The notes beneath the pieces are model-generated. The model searched no databases, was not told where the DNA came from, and worked only from the letters and a program-made list of their open reading frames with translations. From Sphingomonas sp. (GTDB taxonomy: Bacteria > Pseudomonadota > Alphaproteobacteria > Sphingomonadales > Sphingomonadaceae): a DNA stretch of 38,875 nucleotides. The stretch covers positions 1-38,875 of the forward strand of contig NZ_JAIEPC010000057.1 of the NCBI RefSeq assembly GCF_019749955.1, read 5' to 3'. Made by a program: the position numbers and the translations under genes. Positions 8,829 to 16,693 of the stretch are shown here, piece by piece. Each line of letters opens with the position of its first letter. Positions within the stretch are counted from its first letter, which is position 1.

Positions 8829-10232
8829 TCAGCTCGACAGATAACCGTACCAGAGCACCAGCAGGACGAGCCGTGGCGCAAAGGCTGAACGGCTGATCGT
8901 CGCGAGGACGACTGCCACCACCGACGCCGCCGCACCGACCGCAAGCGCGAGTACCACCGGCTCGACCGAGAATCTCACCGCTGCCGCTGGCAGCGCAAGC
9001 AACAGGGCCCAGCCCGTCCCCGCCAGCACAAACGCCAAGCGCCGCAGCATCGGTGGCTGGAACGTCGTTTGCGTCAGTGCCAGCAGCCCGCGCGCCTCGC
9101 TCCGTCCGGCATGCGCGACGAGCCCGAAGACCAGCAGCAAGAGCGCCGCCGGGCTGCCGATATGGCGATAGTCACCGAACAAACCGGCAATTACCACCCC
9201 CGCCCCTGCCAGCAGGAACAGCCGCCCCGAACCAATCAACCGAAATTCGCCGAGCACCAGGCCGGCAAACGGCAGCGCAATGCTCCGGGCCGGCGGCGCG
9301 TCCGCGATCACCACAGGCGGCGGCCCCGCCGCCGTCAAGCGATCGATCGCGCCTGCAATCCGGCCTTTGCGCCGCACCGTGTGCGGCTGGTAAACGAGTC
9401 CCGCCAAAGCCGCGACCAGGACCGCAATCCCCGCCCAGGCGAAGCGCGACGCGATATAGCCCTCGGCGTACAGGCCTTCGAACACATTGAGCCGCACGCG
9501 CCCCGGCTTCAGCGCATTGGTCGAACCGATCGAGAAATCCGGACCTGCCGACGGCGCGGTCCCGACCATCGGCCGCACAAAGCCCGGAAAGTCGTACATA
9601 TTGACAGCAAAGCTGGTTGGCAGGCTGCTGACGGCGGCGGGCATGGCGATGCTCACCAGCCACAAGATTAAGAACGCGACATCGCCCCACGCCCCGCGCG
9701 TCCATCGCATCGCGTCGAACAAGATGCGGATCGCGGCCAGGCCCATGAACGATGGCGCCGCGATCAACCACAGCGTCCAGCTGATCTCGATCAGGTCGAG
9801 CGGGCCCGAGACGATCAGCCACCCCAGGAACCACCCCGCGAGCGTGAGCGTCGCGAGCATGCCGAGCATGACGCTTGCATCGGCGGCCCAGCGTCCCAGC
9901 GCGATCGGGATGCGTTGCGCCGCCGTGACTTCCTCGATCTGCCACGGCTGGCGCCGGGTCACGTTCGAGCGAAGATAGAGATAGGCAATCGGCAGCAGCA
10001 GAGTCGACACGACAATGCCCAGCGATACGCCGAGCATCCCCGACGTCATGATCGGCAGATGATTGCGGATCGCGATCTGCACCCCCGTCCCGTCATCGCG
10101 CGCGATCATGAAGCGCGCGCCAATCGGCCCGGCGAGCAGCACCAGCCACAGCGCCCAGCTCCGCGAATAGCGCTTGAGGCTGGTGGTCAGCGACGATCGC
10201 GCGATGGCAAATCCGCTCATGCCCCCGATCAT
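8829..10232 (-). CDS. ABC transporter permease, about ten membrane segments
   Basis: 467 residues dominated by hydrophobic stretches, for example LWLVLLAGPIGARF, GVSLGIVVSTLLLPIAYLYL, MLGMLATLTLAGWFLGWLIV, FAWAGIAVLVAALAGLVY, LFLLAGAGVVIAGLFG, ALLLLVFGLVAHA and the C-terminal pair. A roughly 70-residue external loop lies between the two halves. It overlaps the ATPase gene upstream by 4 bases (ATGA), so the two form one exporter. It does not match any exporter family that I can name beyond an ABC-2-like layout. The substrate is unknown. It is convergent with moaC, with 3 bases between stops. The second Met (at 10220) is an alternative start. Confidence 0.85.
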   Translation of the reverse strand: MIGGMSGFAIARSSLTTSLKRYSRSWALWLVLLAGPIGARFMIARDDGTGVQIAIRNHLPIMTSGMLGVSLGIVVSTLLLPIAYLYLRSNVTRRQPWQIEEVTAAQRIPIALGRWAADASVMLGMLATLTLAGWFLGWLIVSGPLDLIEISWTLWLIAAPSFMGLAAIRILFDAMRWTRGAWGDVAFLILWLVSIAMPAAVSSLPTSFAVNMYDFPGFVRPMVGTAPSAGPDFSIGSTNALKPGRVRLNVFEGLYAEGYIASRFAWAGIAVLVAALAGLVYQPHTVRRKGRIAGAIDRLTAAGPPPVVIADAPPARSIALPFAGLVLGEFRLIGSGRLFLLAGAGVVIAGLFGDYRHIGSPAALLLLVFGLVAHAGRSEARGLLALTQTTFQPPMLRRLAFVLAGTGWALLLALPAAAVRFSVEPVVLALAVGAAASVVAVVLATISRSAFAPRLVLLVLWYGYLSS

Positions 10233-10870
10233 GCGTAACCGACGCGGCCGTCGGCGACACGGAGCATCACCTGCGCTTGCGGGGCGAGCTTGTCAGCCAG
10301 GTGCGTGGTCATCACCACGGCGGCAGTGCGCGCGTATTCGAGCATCAGCTCGCCCAAGCGGTGCGCGGTATCGCCGTCGAGCTCGGCGGTCGGCTCGTCG
10401 AGCGCGAGCAGCTTGGGCGTGCCGAGCAACGCTTGGGCAAAAATCAAACGGCGGCGCATCCCCCCCGAATAGGTCGAAATCCGCCGGTTGATGTCCGGGT
10501 GCAGCCCGATCGCCTCAGTGATCGTCGCGAATTGCCGGTCGGCAGCAGCAAGATCGAGCCCTTTGAGCGCCGCGATATGCATCGCGAATTCGCGCGCGGT
10601 CAAATCATCGGGCAAGTCGACGGCTTGCGGCGCGTAGCCGAGTGCCCGTCGCAGCGCCCCGCGCGCACCGGGCAGCGCGGCCCCTTCCCACGAAATCCGC
10701 CCGCTGCTCGGCCTTTCGGCGGTGGCGATCAGCCGCAAGAGCGTCGATTTGCCCGCGCCGCTCGGACCGATCAGCAGCGTGAGGCCGACCGGAAAGCCGA
10801 CCGTCACACCGTCGAGCACCGTCTTGCGGCCATAGGATTTGGCGATGTCGTCGAGTTGAAGCAGCGTCAT
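10229..10870 (-). CDS. ABC transporter ATP-binding protein
   Basis: 213 residues from the ATG at 10868-10870, chosen because MTLLQLDDIAKSYG is the usual start of this domain; the frame stays open upstream to 10984 but that part would run antisense into moeA. Walker A is GPSGAGKST (35-43), the Q-loop Gln is residue 82, the signature is YSGGMRRRLIFAQALLG (from 134), Walker B is LLALDEPTAELD (154-165) and the H-loop His is residue 190. All catalytic residues are present. No Shine-Dalgarno sequence precedes the ATG, and an AT-rich promoter-like palindrome starts 6 bases upstream, so the message may be leaderless. The downstream permease gene overlaps it. Confidence 0.93.
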   Translation of the reverse strand: MTLLQLDDIAKSYGRKTVLDGVTVGFPVGLTLLIGPSGAGKSTLLRLIATAERPSSGRISWEGAALPGARGALRRALGYAPQAVDLPDDLTAREFAMHIAALKGLDLAAADRQFATITEAIGLHPDINRRISTYSGGMRRRLIFAQALLGTPKLLALDEPTAELDGDTAHRLGELMLEYARTAAVVMTTHLADKLAPQAQVMLRVADGRVGYA

Positions 10871-10876
10871 GGCTAG

Positions 10877-10896
10877 TGTGTTATAATAATCATACA
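10877..10896 (-). promoter_or_regulatory. Imperfect 20-bp palindrome on the ABC operon promoter
   Basis: The AT-rich half-sites TGTGTTATAA and TAATCATACA are inverted repeats at 7 of 10 positions, in the pattern TGTnTnATnA/TnATnAnACA. On the minus strand the same bases give a -10-like TATAAC (10880-10885), with a -35-like TTGCGC (10901-10906) at a short 15-base spacing. The shape resembles operators of GntR-family (YtrA-type) repressors that control ABC exporters. No such regulator is in the window. The operator role is inferred. Confidence 0.45.
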
Positions 10897-10930
10897 GTCG
10901 GCGCAACCCCGGTGCACCGTTGATCGGCTT

Positions 10931-10945
10931 CGCAGCAACGCTGCG
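10931..10945 (+). other. Short hairpin in the moeA leader
   Basis: CGCAGC and GCTGCG form a perfect 6-bp stem around a 3-base loop (AAC), 19 bases before the chosen moeA start. It has no U-tract, so it is not a terminator. It is far smaller than the Moco RNA motif, so no riboswitch is proposed. Its role is unknown. Confidence 0.3.
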
Positions 10946-10964
10946 TTGTGCCATGAGCGGCTGC

Positions 10965-12146
10965 ATGTCGCTGCTGCCCGTCACCGAAGCGCAGGAACGC
11001 TTGTTCGCGCTGGCCCCGCGCGTGAATGCCGAGCGCGTGCCGCTGGGCGCTGCCGCTGGGCGCTGGCTTGCGGACGATGTCGTAGCGAACCGGACACAAC
11101 CGTCGGCGGACCTGTCCGCGATGGATGGCTATGCGGTGCGCTTTGCCGATCTGCCGGCACCGCTGACCGTGGTGGGGGAAAGCGCCGCTGGTCGTCCGTT
11201 CGCCGGGACGATCGGGCCGGGCGAGGCCGTGCGCATCTTCACCGGCGCCGTTATGCCCGCAGGTGCCGACACCGTCATGGTGCAGGAGGAAGCGGCGCGC
11301 GACGGGGACCAGTTAAGGCTAGACGGCGAAGGCCCCGGCCGCGCGGGCCGCAATGTTCGCCCGCGCGGACTCGATTTCACGCAGGGCGATATCCTGATCG
11401 CGCGCGGCGAGCGGTTGACCCCGGCGCGGATCGCCCTCGCCGCCGCCGCGGGACATGGAACGCTCGCAGTCGCGCGAAAGCTGCGCGTTGCAGTGGTGGC
11501 GAGCGGCGACGAACTGGTCGCGCCCGGCACGCCCGTCGGCGCGGGCCAATTGCCCGAATCGAACGGTGTCATGCTGGCGGCAATGCTGGCCGAACTGCCG
11601 GTCGAGGTCATCGACCTCGGCATCCTGCCCGATGAGCTTGAAGTCATGACGGCGTGCTTCGCCGCGATCGACGCCGATATCCTCGTCACCAGCGGCGGCG
11701 CGTCGGTGGGCGATCACGACCTCGTCCGCCCCGCGCTGACGGCGGCAGGCGGCACGATCGATTTTTGGCGGATCGCCATGCGGCCAGGCAAGCCGATGAT
11801 GGCGGGGCGGCGGGGTAACGCAGTGGTGCTCGGGTTGCCCGGCAACCCGGTCTCGGCGTTCGTCACCGCAACCCTGTTCCTCAAGCCGCTGATCGCCGCG
11901 ATGGCGGGCGCGACCAATCCACGCCCCGCAGCCCGCAGCGCCACGCTCGGCGCCGGACTTCCCGCCAACGACCACCGCGAGGATTATCTCCGCGCCGAAA
12001 ACCGCGACGGCCGCGTCTTCGCCGCGTCGCGCCAGGACAGTTCGATGCTGCAAACGCTCGCGCGTGCGGACTGTCTGATCGTCCGGGCGGCGGGCGCGCC
12101 CGAGGCCAAAGCAGGCGACTCGGTGCAAATCCTCACCCTCGCTTGA
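10965..12146 (+). CDS. moeA: Molybdopterin molybdenumtransferase
   Basis: 393 residues from the ATG at 10965, where MSLLPVTEAQERLFAL matches the usual MoeA beginning; the ATG at 10953 would add four residues. The enzyme inserts molybdate into adenylylated molybdopterin. Visible motifs are SAMDGYAVRFAD, GEAVRIFTGAVMPAGADTVMVQEE, the MoCF-like domain with TSGGASVGDHDLVRPAL, RPGKPMMAG and GLPGNPVSAFVT, then the C-terminal beta-barrel domain. It shares a pathway with moaC but is separated from it by the ABC exporter. The stop lies within the putative lexA promoter. Confidence 0.95.
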   Translation: MSLLPVTEAQERLFALAPRVNAERVPLGAAAGRWLADDVVANRTQPSADLSAMDGYAVRFADLPAPLTVVGESAAGRPFAGTIGPGEAVRIFTGAVMPAGADTVMVQEEAARDGDQLRLDGEGPGRAGRNVRPRGLDFTQGDILIARGERLTPARIALAAAAGHGTLAVARKLRVAVVASGDELVAPGTPVGAGQLPESNGVMLAAMLAELPVEVIDLGILPDELEVMTACFAAIDADILVTSGGASVGDHDLVRPALTAAGGTIDFWRIAMRPGKPMMAGRRGNAVVLGLPGNPVSAFVTATLFLKPLIAAMAGATNPRPAARSATLGAGLPANDHREDYLRAENRDGRVFAASRQDSSMLQTLARADCLIVRAAGAPEAKAGDSVQILTLA

Positions 12147-12171
12147 CTTAATTCTTTTTGTTGCCTAATCG
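12143..12171 (+). promoter_or_regulatory. Candidate lexA promoter
   Basis: TTGACT at 12143-12148 is a good -35 match. At a 17-base spacing lies TAATCG (12166-12171), or at 15 bases CCTAAT (12164-12169), as the -10. The SOS box begins right at the end of this -10, as expected for a repressible promoter. The -35 overlaps the moeA stop codon. Confidence 0.5.
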
Positions 12172-12185
12172 TTCGGCGTCTGTTC
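12171..12185 (+). promoter_or_regulatory. SOS box (LexA operator)
   Basis: GTTCGGCGTCTGTTC is a perfect match to the alphaproteobacterial LexA operator GTTC-N7-GTTC. It lies 18 bases before the lexA start codon and overlaps the end of the candidate -10. This is direct sequence evidence for lexA autorepression. Confidence 0.9.
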
Positions 12186-12203
12186 CAGACGGTGGAGAGT
12201 GTG

Positions 12204-12875
12204 ATGCTGACGCGCAAGCAACATGAACTGATTTGCTTCATCAACGACCGGCTGAACGAGTCCGGCGTATCGCCGTCGTTCGAGGAAATGAAGGAAGCGC
12301 TCGACCTGAAATCCAAGTCGGGCGTCCACCGCTTGATCAGCGCGCTTGAGGAGCGCGAGTTCATCCGCCGCTTGCCCAATCGCGCGCGCGCGCTCGAAGT
12401 GCTGCGCATGCCCGAGCGGCCCGAGACCAAGAAGAAATCGGTGGCGCCCTCCGCCCCCGCCAATGTCCGCCAGGTGCCGCAACCAGCGAACGACGTGATC
12501 GAAATCCCGCTGCACGGCCGGATCGCCGCCGGTGTGCCGATCGAAGCGTTTGAGGATTCGGCGATGCTCGCGGTGCCCGCCGCGCTGCTTGGTGGCGGTG
12601 AACATTATGCGCTCGAAGTATCGGGTGACTCGATGGTCGATGCCGGCATTCTCGACGGCGACTATGCGCTGATCAAGCGGCAGGAAGTCGCGCGCGACGG
12701 CGAGATTGTGGTCGCGCTGATCGAGGATAGCGAAGCGACACTCAAATATTTCCGCCGCGAAGGCGCGATGGTCCGGCTCGATCCGGCGAACCGGAGCTAT
12801 GATCCGCAGCGTTACCACCCGGCGCAGGTGCGCGTTCAGGGAAAGCTCGCCGGACTGCTCCGCCGCTACGACTGA
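12204..12875 (+). CDS. lexA: LexA repressor, SOS response regulator
   Basis: 223 residues from the ATG at 12204, preceded by GGAGAG; a GTG at 12192 is in frame but would include the ribosome-binding site. The N-terminal winged helix has [17 protein letters not shown] and [23 protein letters not shown], the DNA-recognition region. The C-terminal S24 domain shows the self-cleavage Ala109-Gly110 in [12 protein letters not shown], the nucleophile Ser143 in [10 protein letters not shown] and the base Lys181 in SEATLKYF. All residues for RecA-stimulated autocleavage are present. It is autoregulated through the SOS box upstream. Its 3' 134 bases overlap the open 3' end of comEC on the other strand. 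Confidence 0.97.
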   Translation: MLTRKQHELICFINDRLNESGVSPSFEEMKEALDLKSKSGVHRLISALEEREFIRRLPNRARALEVLRMPERPETKKKSVAPSAPANVRQVPQPANDVIEIPLHGRIAAGVPIEAFEDSAMLAVPAALLGGGEHYALEVSGDSMVDAGILDGDYALIKRQEVARDGEIVVALIEDSEATLKYFRREGAMVRLDPANRSYDPQRYHPAQVRVQGKLAGLLRRYD

Positions 12876-14988
12876 CGGCGATCGTTGGCGGTTTGCGCCA
12901 TGGGTGACGGTCACCGGGGGAGAGCACCGTCGTGATCGTGCCCGCGCTGAGGCTGATCGCAACCCCGCCGGTGCGCGCCAGCACCGGGCGGTCGAGTTTC
13001 AGCCAGCGCGGGGTGCAGCCGCGTGGCAGGCGGCGCTCGCTGACGACGATATCGGCTTGGCCGCAAGCGGCAATCAGCGCGGCGGCATCGATGCGGTAGG
13101 CACTGCGCGTCGCCAATATCCGCCAGCGCCGCGCGCCGACCACGCGCTCGGCCAGGCACAAGTCCGCCGTGCAGCGCGCGAAATCCTGTTCGGCGAGCAG
13201 CAAGGGGACGCCATCGATCCCGCCATTTTCAGCCAGCATCGCTTGGGTGTAGTCGCCCGCACGGTCGCGCAGCATCGCGACCTCACCCGCCGGGGTGCGC
13301 AACGCCAAGTGGCGGCCGTCACCTGTCACCAGCAAATCAGGGAGCGGCGTCGCTGCCGTCCACAACGCGCCCCCAGCCATCGCGATCAGCCCCAGCGTGC
13401 GGGCGCGCGTGCGCCAGAGTCCGATCCATAGCCCACCCGCCACGATCAGCATGAAGGCACCCGTCGGCATCGCCGGGATCATCGCGACGGCGCCCGGCGC
13501 GCTTGCCGTCAGATGCGCAATCGCCAGCAACAGCTGCAATGCCTGCGTCGTCAGCCACCAAAACGGCGCCCCCGCCCCCACCAGATCGAAAAGCAACGCC
13601 AGTGCTTCGAGCGGCATGACGACAAAGGTCGTCAGCGGAATCGCGACGATATTGGCGAGCGACCCGTACAACCCCGCCTTGTGGAAATGATAAAGGCCGA
13701 TCGGCACGAGTACGACCTCGACGACAATGCCGGTCAACAGCAGCGCCGCGAGTTGGCGCAGCGCATGCCGCCAGCGCGCTTCCTCCCGCGCCACGAACCA
13801 GCCGTGCACGCGCGGCGATTCGTGCAGCGCGACGATGGCGGCGACGGCAGCGAACGATAGCTGGAAGCTCGGCCCCGCCAACGCCTCGGGCCAGACGACA
13901 AGCACGATCAGCGCCCCCGCCGCCACCAGCCGCAAGGTCATCGCCTCACGCCCCAGCGCAATCGCCGCGAGCACCAGCAGCGCCGCGACGCACGACCGCA
14001 CCGTCGGCACTTCAGCCCCCGTCAACAACGTATAGCCGATCGCCGCCAATGCCCCCGCCCCGGCCGCCACCAGCGGCAAGCGCGCGTGGAGCGCGAGCCA
14101 GGGGCTGAGCGCGAGCAACCGCAGCACAATGAGCATCGTTGCGCCAACCACCGCCGTGATGTGCAGCCCGCTCACTGACAAGAGATGCGCGAGCCCCGCA
14201 CGCCGCATCGCTTCGGCATCATCGAGCGCAATCGCGCCCTGATCGCCCGTCGCGAGCGCGGCGGCAATCGCGCCGGGACTGCCCGGCGATTGCGCTTGGA
14301 TATGCGCCGACAGCCGCGCGCGCAGGCCACTATCGGTTGCCCCTTGCCGTACCAATGTCACCGGCGCAAAACCGCGCCCGGTCGCGCCGACCTGATCGAA
14401 CCACGCGACGCGGGCGTAATCATAGGCGCCGGGGACGGCGGGCGGCGGCGGTGGCAGCAAACGCACCCCCAGCCGGATCACCGCGCCAGCGCTCAGACCT
14501 ACCGGCGCATCGACGTCGCGCAGGTTGACGCCGAGATGCGGCGGCAGCGCGGCGACCCGCATCGGCCCCGCGCTGGCCAACAGCGCGCGCGGCGCCAGCC
14601 GCAGCCGCACCAACCCCCTTGGTGGCAGTGGATCGACGCGCTCGACCAACGCTTCGATCGTGACCACCACCGGCTTGGCCAGCACCGGCGCCGCCACCCG
14701 CTCGGCCCGCCACCAGATCAACGCGAGGCCCAACGCGCTGGCGAAGGTCGCGATAGCGATGACCCGCGTCGCGCGTCCGCCGCGATCAACCGCCAGCGCC
14801 GCCGCCGCCGCACTCACCAACAACAGCGCCGCCAGCGTCCAGCCGCGCGCATCGCTGAGCGCGAACCACAGCGCAATACCGCTGCCCAGCATCACCGGCA
14901 GCCATAGAAACAGTTGATCGCGCTCGGCTTCGAGCCAGCGTTCGGCTGCAGCGGTCGCACGCGCGAAAGTGGCAGCCAGATCAGCCAT
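12742..14988 (-). CDS. comEC: ComEC/Rec2-family DNA uptake channel protein
   Basis: 748 residues from the ATG at 14986-14988 ([18 protein letters not shown]); the frame is open further upstream but without homology. An N-terminal pair of membrane segments and a DUF4131-like domain are followed by the Competence domain ([64 protein letters not shown]), which forms the inner-membrane channel for single-stranded DNA. The C-terminal part is a soluble domain without the metal ligands (HxHxDH) of a metallo-beta-lactamase, so only the channel is conserved. A natural end would be near DRHPW at about 12875-12890. The frame instead runs some 44 residues on, antisense to lexA, and this tail is unlikely to be conserved. 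It is divergent from gltA. Confidence 0.9.
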   Translation of the reverse strand: MADLAATFARATAAAERWLEAERDQLFLWLPVMLGSGIALWFALSDARGWTLAALLLVSAAAAALAVDRGGRATRVIAIATFASALGLALIWWRAERVAAPVLAKPVVVTIEALVERVDPLPPRGLVRLRLAPRALLASAGPMRVAALPPHLGVNLRDVDAPVGLSAGAVIRLGVRLLPPPPPAVPGAYDYARVAWFDQVGATGRGFAPVTLVRQGATDSGLRARLSAHIQAQSPGSPGAIAAALATGDQGAIALDDAEAMRRAGLAHLLSVSGLHITAVVGATMLIVLRLLALSPWLALHARLPLVAAGAGALAAIGYTLLTGAEVPTVRSCVAALLVLAAIALGREAMTLRLVAAGALIVLVVWPEALAGPSFQLSFAAVAAIVALHESPRVHGWFVAREEARWRHALRQLAALLLTGIVVEVVLVPIGLYHFHKAGLYGSLANIVAIPLTTFVVMPLEALALLFDLVGAGAPFWWLTTQALQLLLAIAHLTASAPGAVAMIPAMPTGAFMLIVAGGLWIGLWRTRARTLGLIAMAGGALWTAATPLPDLLVTGDGRHLALRTPAGEVAMLRDRAGDYTQAMLAENGGIDGVPLLLAEQDFARCTADLCLAERVVGARRWRILATRSAYRIDAAALIAACGQADIVVSERRLPRGCTPRWLKLDRPVLARTGGVAISLSAGTITTVLSPGDRHPWRKPPTIAVSRSGGAVRRAFPERAPAPGGNAADHSSGSPDRAGPSRLRGGNI

Positions 14989-15098
14989 CGCAACCAAGTC
15001 TGCGAGCGAAGCCCCGCCCGCGCAAGCCGATGCCCCCGCAAATCCGCGCGCGCGGGTGCCACCGCGCGCATCTGGCCCGGGCCGCGACCACAGCGCGC

Positions 15099-15126
15099 TT
15101 GACGCCGTCAATGGCTGGGATACGGA
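15099..15126 (+). promoter_or_regulatory. Palindromic -35 region between comEC and gltA
   Basis: TTGACGCCGTCAA (15099-15111) is a perfect inverted repeat about one base, so it offers a TTGACG -35 on both strands. For gltA, TACGGA at 15121-15126 follows at 16 bases as a weak -10. It could serve as divergent promoters, an operator or both. The remainder of the 224-base gap 14989-15212 is GC-rich with no other clear signal. Confidence 0.35.
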
Positions 15127-15212
15127 AGGCCGCAATCGACCCGGCAACTGCCACGTTTCTGCGCCAACCGGATTGCCCGGCCGGCGCCACGGAAGACAAA
15201 GGAGCTATACGC

Positions 15213-16496
15213 ATGTCCGACACTGCCAAACTCACCGTCGACGGCACCGATCACGACTATAAGGTCGTCTCGGGCGCGATCGGCCCGCAAGTCGTCGACA
15301 TTCGCAAGCTCTATGCGCAGACGGGCAAATTCACCTTCGATCCCGGCTTCACCTCGACCGCGAGCTGCGAATCGGGGCTGACCTATATCGATGGCGACGA
15401 AGGCATTTTGCTCCACCGCGGCTATCCGATCGGCCAGCTCGCCGAACAGTCGAGCTTCATGGAAGTCTGCTATCTGCTGCTCAACGGCGAGCTGCCTACC
15501 GAGGCTGAACTCGGCGAGTTCAGCTACACGATCACCCGCCACACGATGCTGCACGAACAGCTAATGACTTTCTATCGCGGTTTCCGCCGCGATGCGCATC
15601 CGATGGCGATCATGTGCGGTGTCGTCGGCGCGCTTTCGGCGTTCTACCACGACTCGACCGATATCACTGATCCGCGCCAGCGCATGATCGCGAGCCACCG
15701 GTTGATCGCCAAAATGCCGACGATCGCGGCGATGGCGTATAAATATTCGGTCGGCCAGCCGTTCCTCTATCCCGACAATTCACTCAGCTACACCGGCAAT
15801 TTCCTGCGCATGACCTTTGGCGTGCCGGCCGAGCCCTATGTCGTCAATCCGGTGATCGAAAAGGCGCTCGATCGCATTTTCATCCTCCACGCTGACCACG
15901 AGCAAAATGCGTCGACCTCGACCGTGCGGCTTGCCGGTTCATCGGGTGCCAACCCGTTTGCGTGCATCGCGGCCGGGATCGCCTGCCTGTGGGGCCCGGC
16001 GCATGGCGGTGCCAACGAAGCCGCGCTCAACATGCTGCGCGAGATCGGCACCCCCGACCGCATTCCGCATTATATCGAGCGCGCCAAGGACAAGAACGAC
16101 CCGTTCCGTCTGATGGGCTTCGGCCACCGCGTGTACAAGAATTACGATCCGCGCGCGACGGTGATGCAGCAGACGGTGCGCGAGGTGTTCGCGGCGATGA
16201 ACGTCACCGATCCGGTGTTCGAAGTGGCGCTCCAGCTCGAGCAAATGGCGCTCAACGACCCGTATTTTATCGAGAAGAAGCTGTTCCCGAACGTCGATTT
16301 CTATTCGGGCGTCATCCTGTCGGCGATCGGCTTCCCGACGACGATGTTCACCGCGCTGTTCGCGCTTGCCCGCACCGTCGGCTGGGTCGCGCAGTGGAAC
16401 GAAATGATCGCCGACCCCGAGCAGAAGATCGGCCGCCCGCGCCAGCTCTACACCGGCCCGGTCCAGCGCGATTACGTGCCCGCCAGCGATCGCTGA
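15213..16496 (+). CDS. gltA: Citrate synthase (type II, hexameric)
   Basis: 427 residues. The ATG at 15213 has a strong Shine-Dalgarno sequence (AAAGGAGC, 8 bases upstream), so the longer open frame from 15030 is rejected. It condenses oxaloacetate and acetyl-CoA, the entry step of the TCA cycle. Active-site segments are [15 protein letters not shown] (about residue 225), [12 protein letters not shown] (about 262), [15 protein letters not shown] (about 302) and NVDFYSG (about 360), which give the catalytic His and Asp and the anion-binding Arg. The N-terminal part ([32 protein letters not shown]) is typical of Gram-negative, NADH-sensitive enzymes. Confidence 0.97.
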   Translation: MSDTAKLTVDGTDHDYKVVSGAIGPQVVDIRKLYAQTGKFTFDPGFTSTASCESGLTYIDGDEGILLHRGYPIGQLAEQSSFMEVCYLLLNGELPTEAELGEFSYTITRHTMLHEQLMTFYRGFRRDAHPMAIMCGVVGALSAFYHDSTDITDPRQRMIASHRLIAKMPTIAAMAYKYSVGQPFLYPDNSLSYTGNFLRMTFGVPAEPYVVNPVIEKALDRIFILHADHEQNASTSTVRLAGSSGANPFACIAAGIACLWGPAHGGANEAALNMLREIGTPDRIPHYIERAKDKNDPFRLMGFGHRVYKNYDPRATVMQQTVREVFAAMNVTDPVFEVALQLEQMALNDPYFIEKKLFPNVDFYSGVILSAIGFPTTMFTALFALARTVGWVAQWNEMIADPEQKIGRPRQLYTGPVQRDYVPASDR

Positions 16497-16497
16497 C

Positions 16498-16689
16498 ATG
16501 CGCCGCGCCCTCGCCATCATCGGCGCGCTGATGATGACGATGGGGCTGCTGTGGATCGGTCAGGGGCTTGGCTATGTGCGTTGGCCTGCGTCGAGCTTCA
16601 TGATCGACCAGCGCCCTTGGGCCGTGCGCGGCCTTTCGCTGGCGGTTGCAGGGCTTGGCTTGTTGCTGTTTGCGCGGGGGCGGCGCTAG
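16498..16689 (+). CDS. Small two-helix membrane protein after gltA
   Basis: 63 residues starting one base after the gltA stop. Two hydrophobic helices (ALAIIGALMMTMGLLWIGQGLGY and GLSLAVAGLGLLLFA) flank a short loop with RWPASSFMIDQRPW, and the end is basic (RGRR). The loop pattern WIGQG...PASSFM...PW recurs in small unannotated proteins of sphingomonads as I recall them, which makes this a real gene rather than a chance frame. Its function is unknown. It is probably translated by reinitiation after gltA. It is convergent with the kinase-like gene, 4 bases away. Confidence 0.75.
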   Translation: MRRALAIIGALMMTMGLLWIGQGLGYVRWPASSFMIDQRPWAVRGLSLAVAGLGLLLFARGRR

Positions 16690-16693
16690 GCGT

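Noticed and set aside
10871..10964. Moco riboswitch before moeA
   Set aside because: Only a 6-bp stem is present; the space is too short for the known Moco RNA motif.
16690..16693. Terminator between gltA/small protein and the kinase-like gene
   Set aside because: Only 4 bases separate the convergent stops, and no hairpin with a U-tract is visible.
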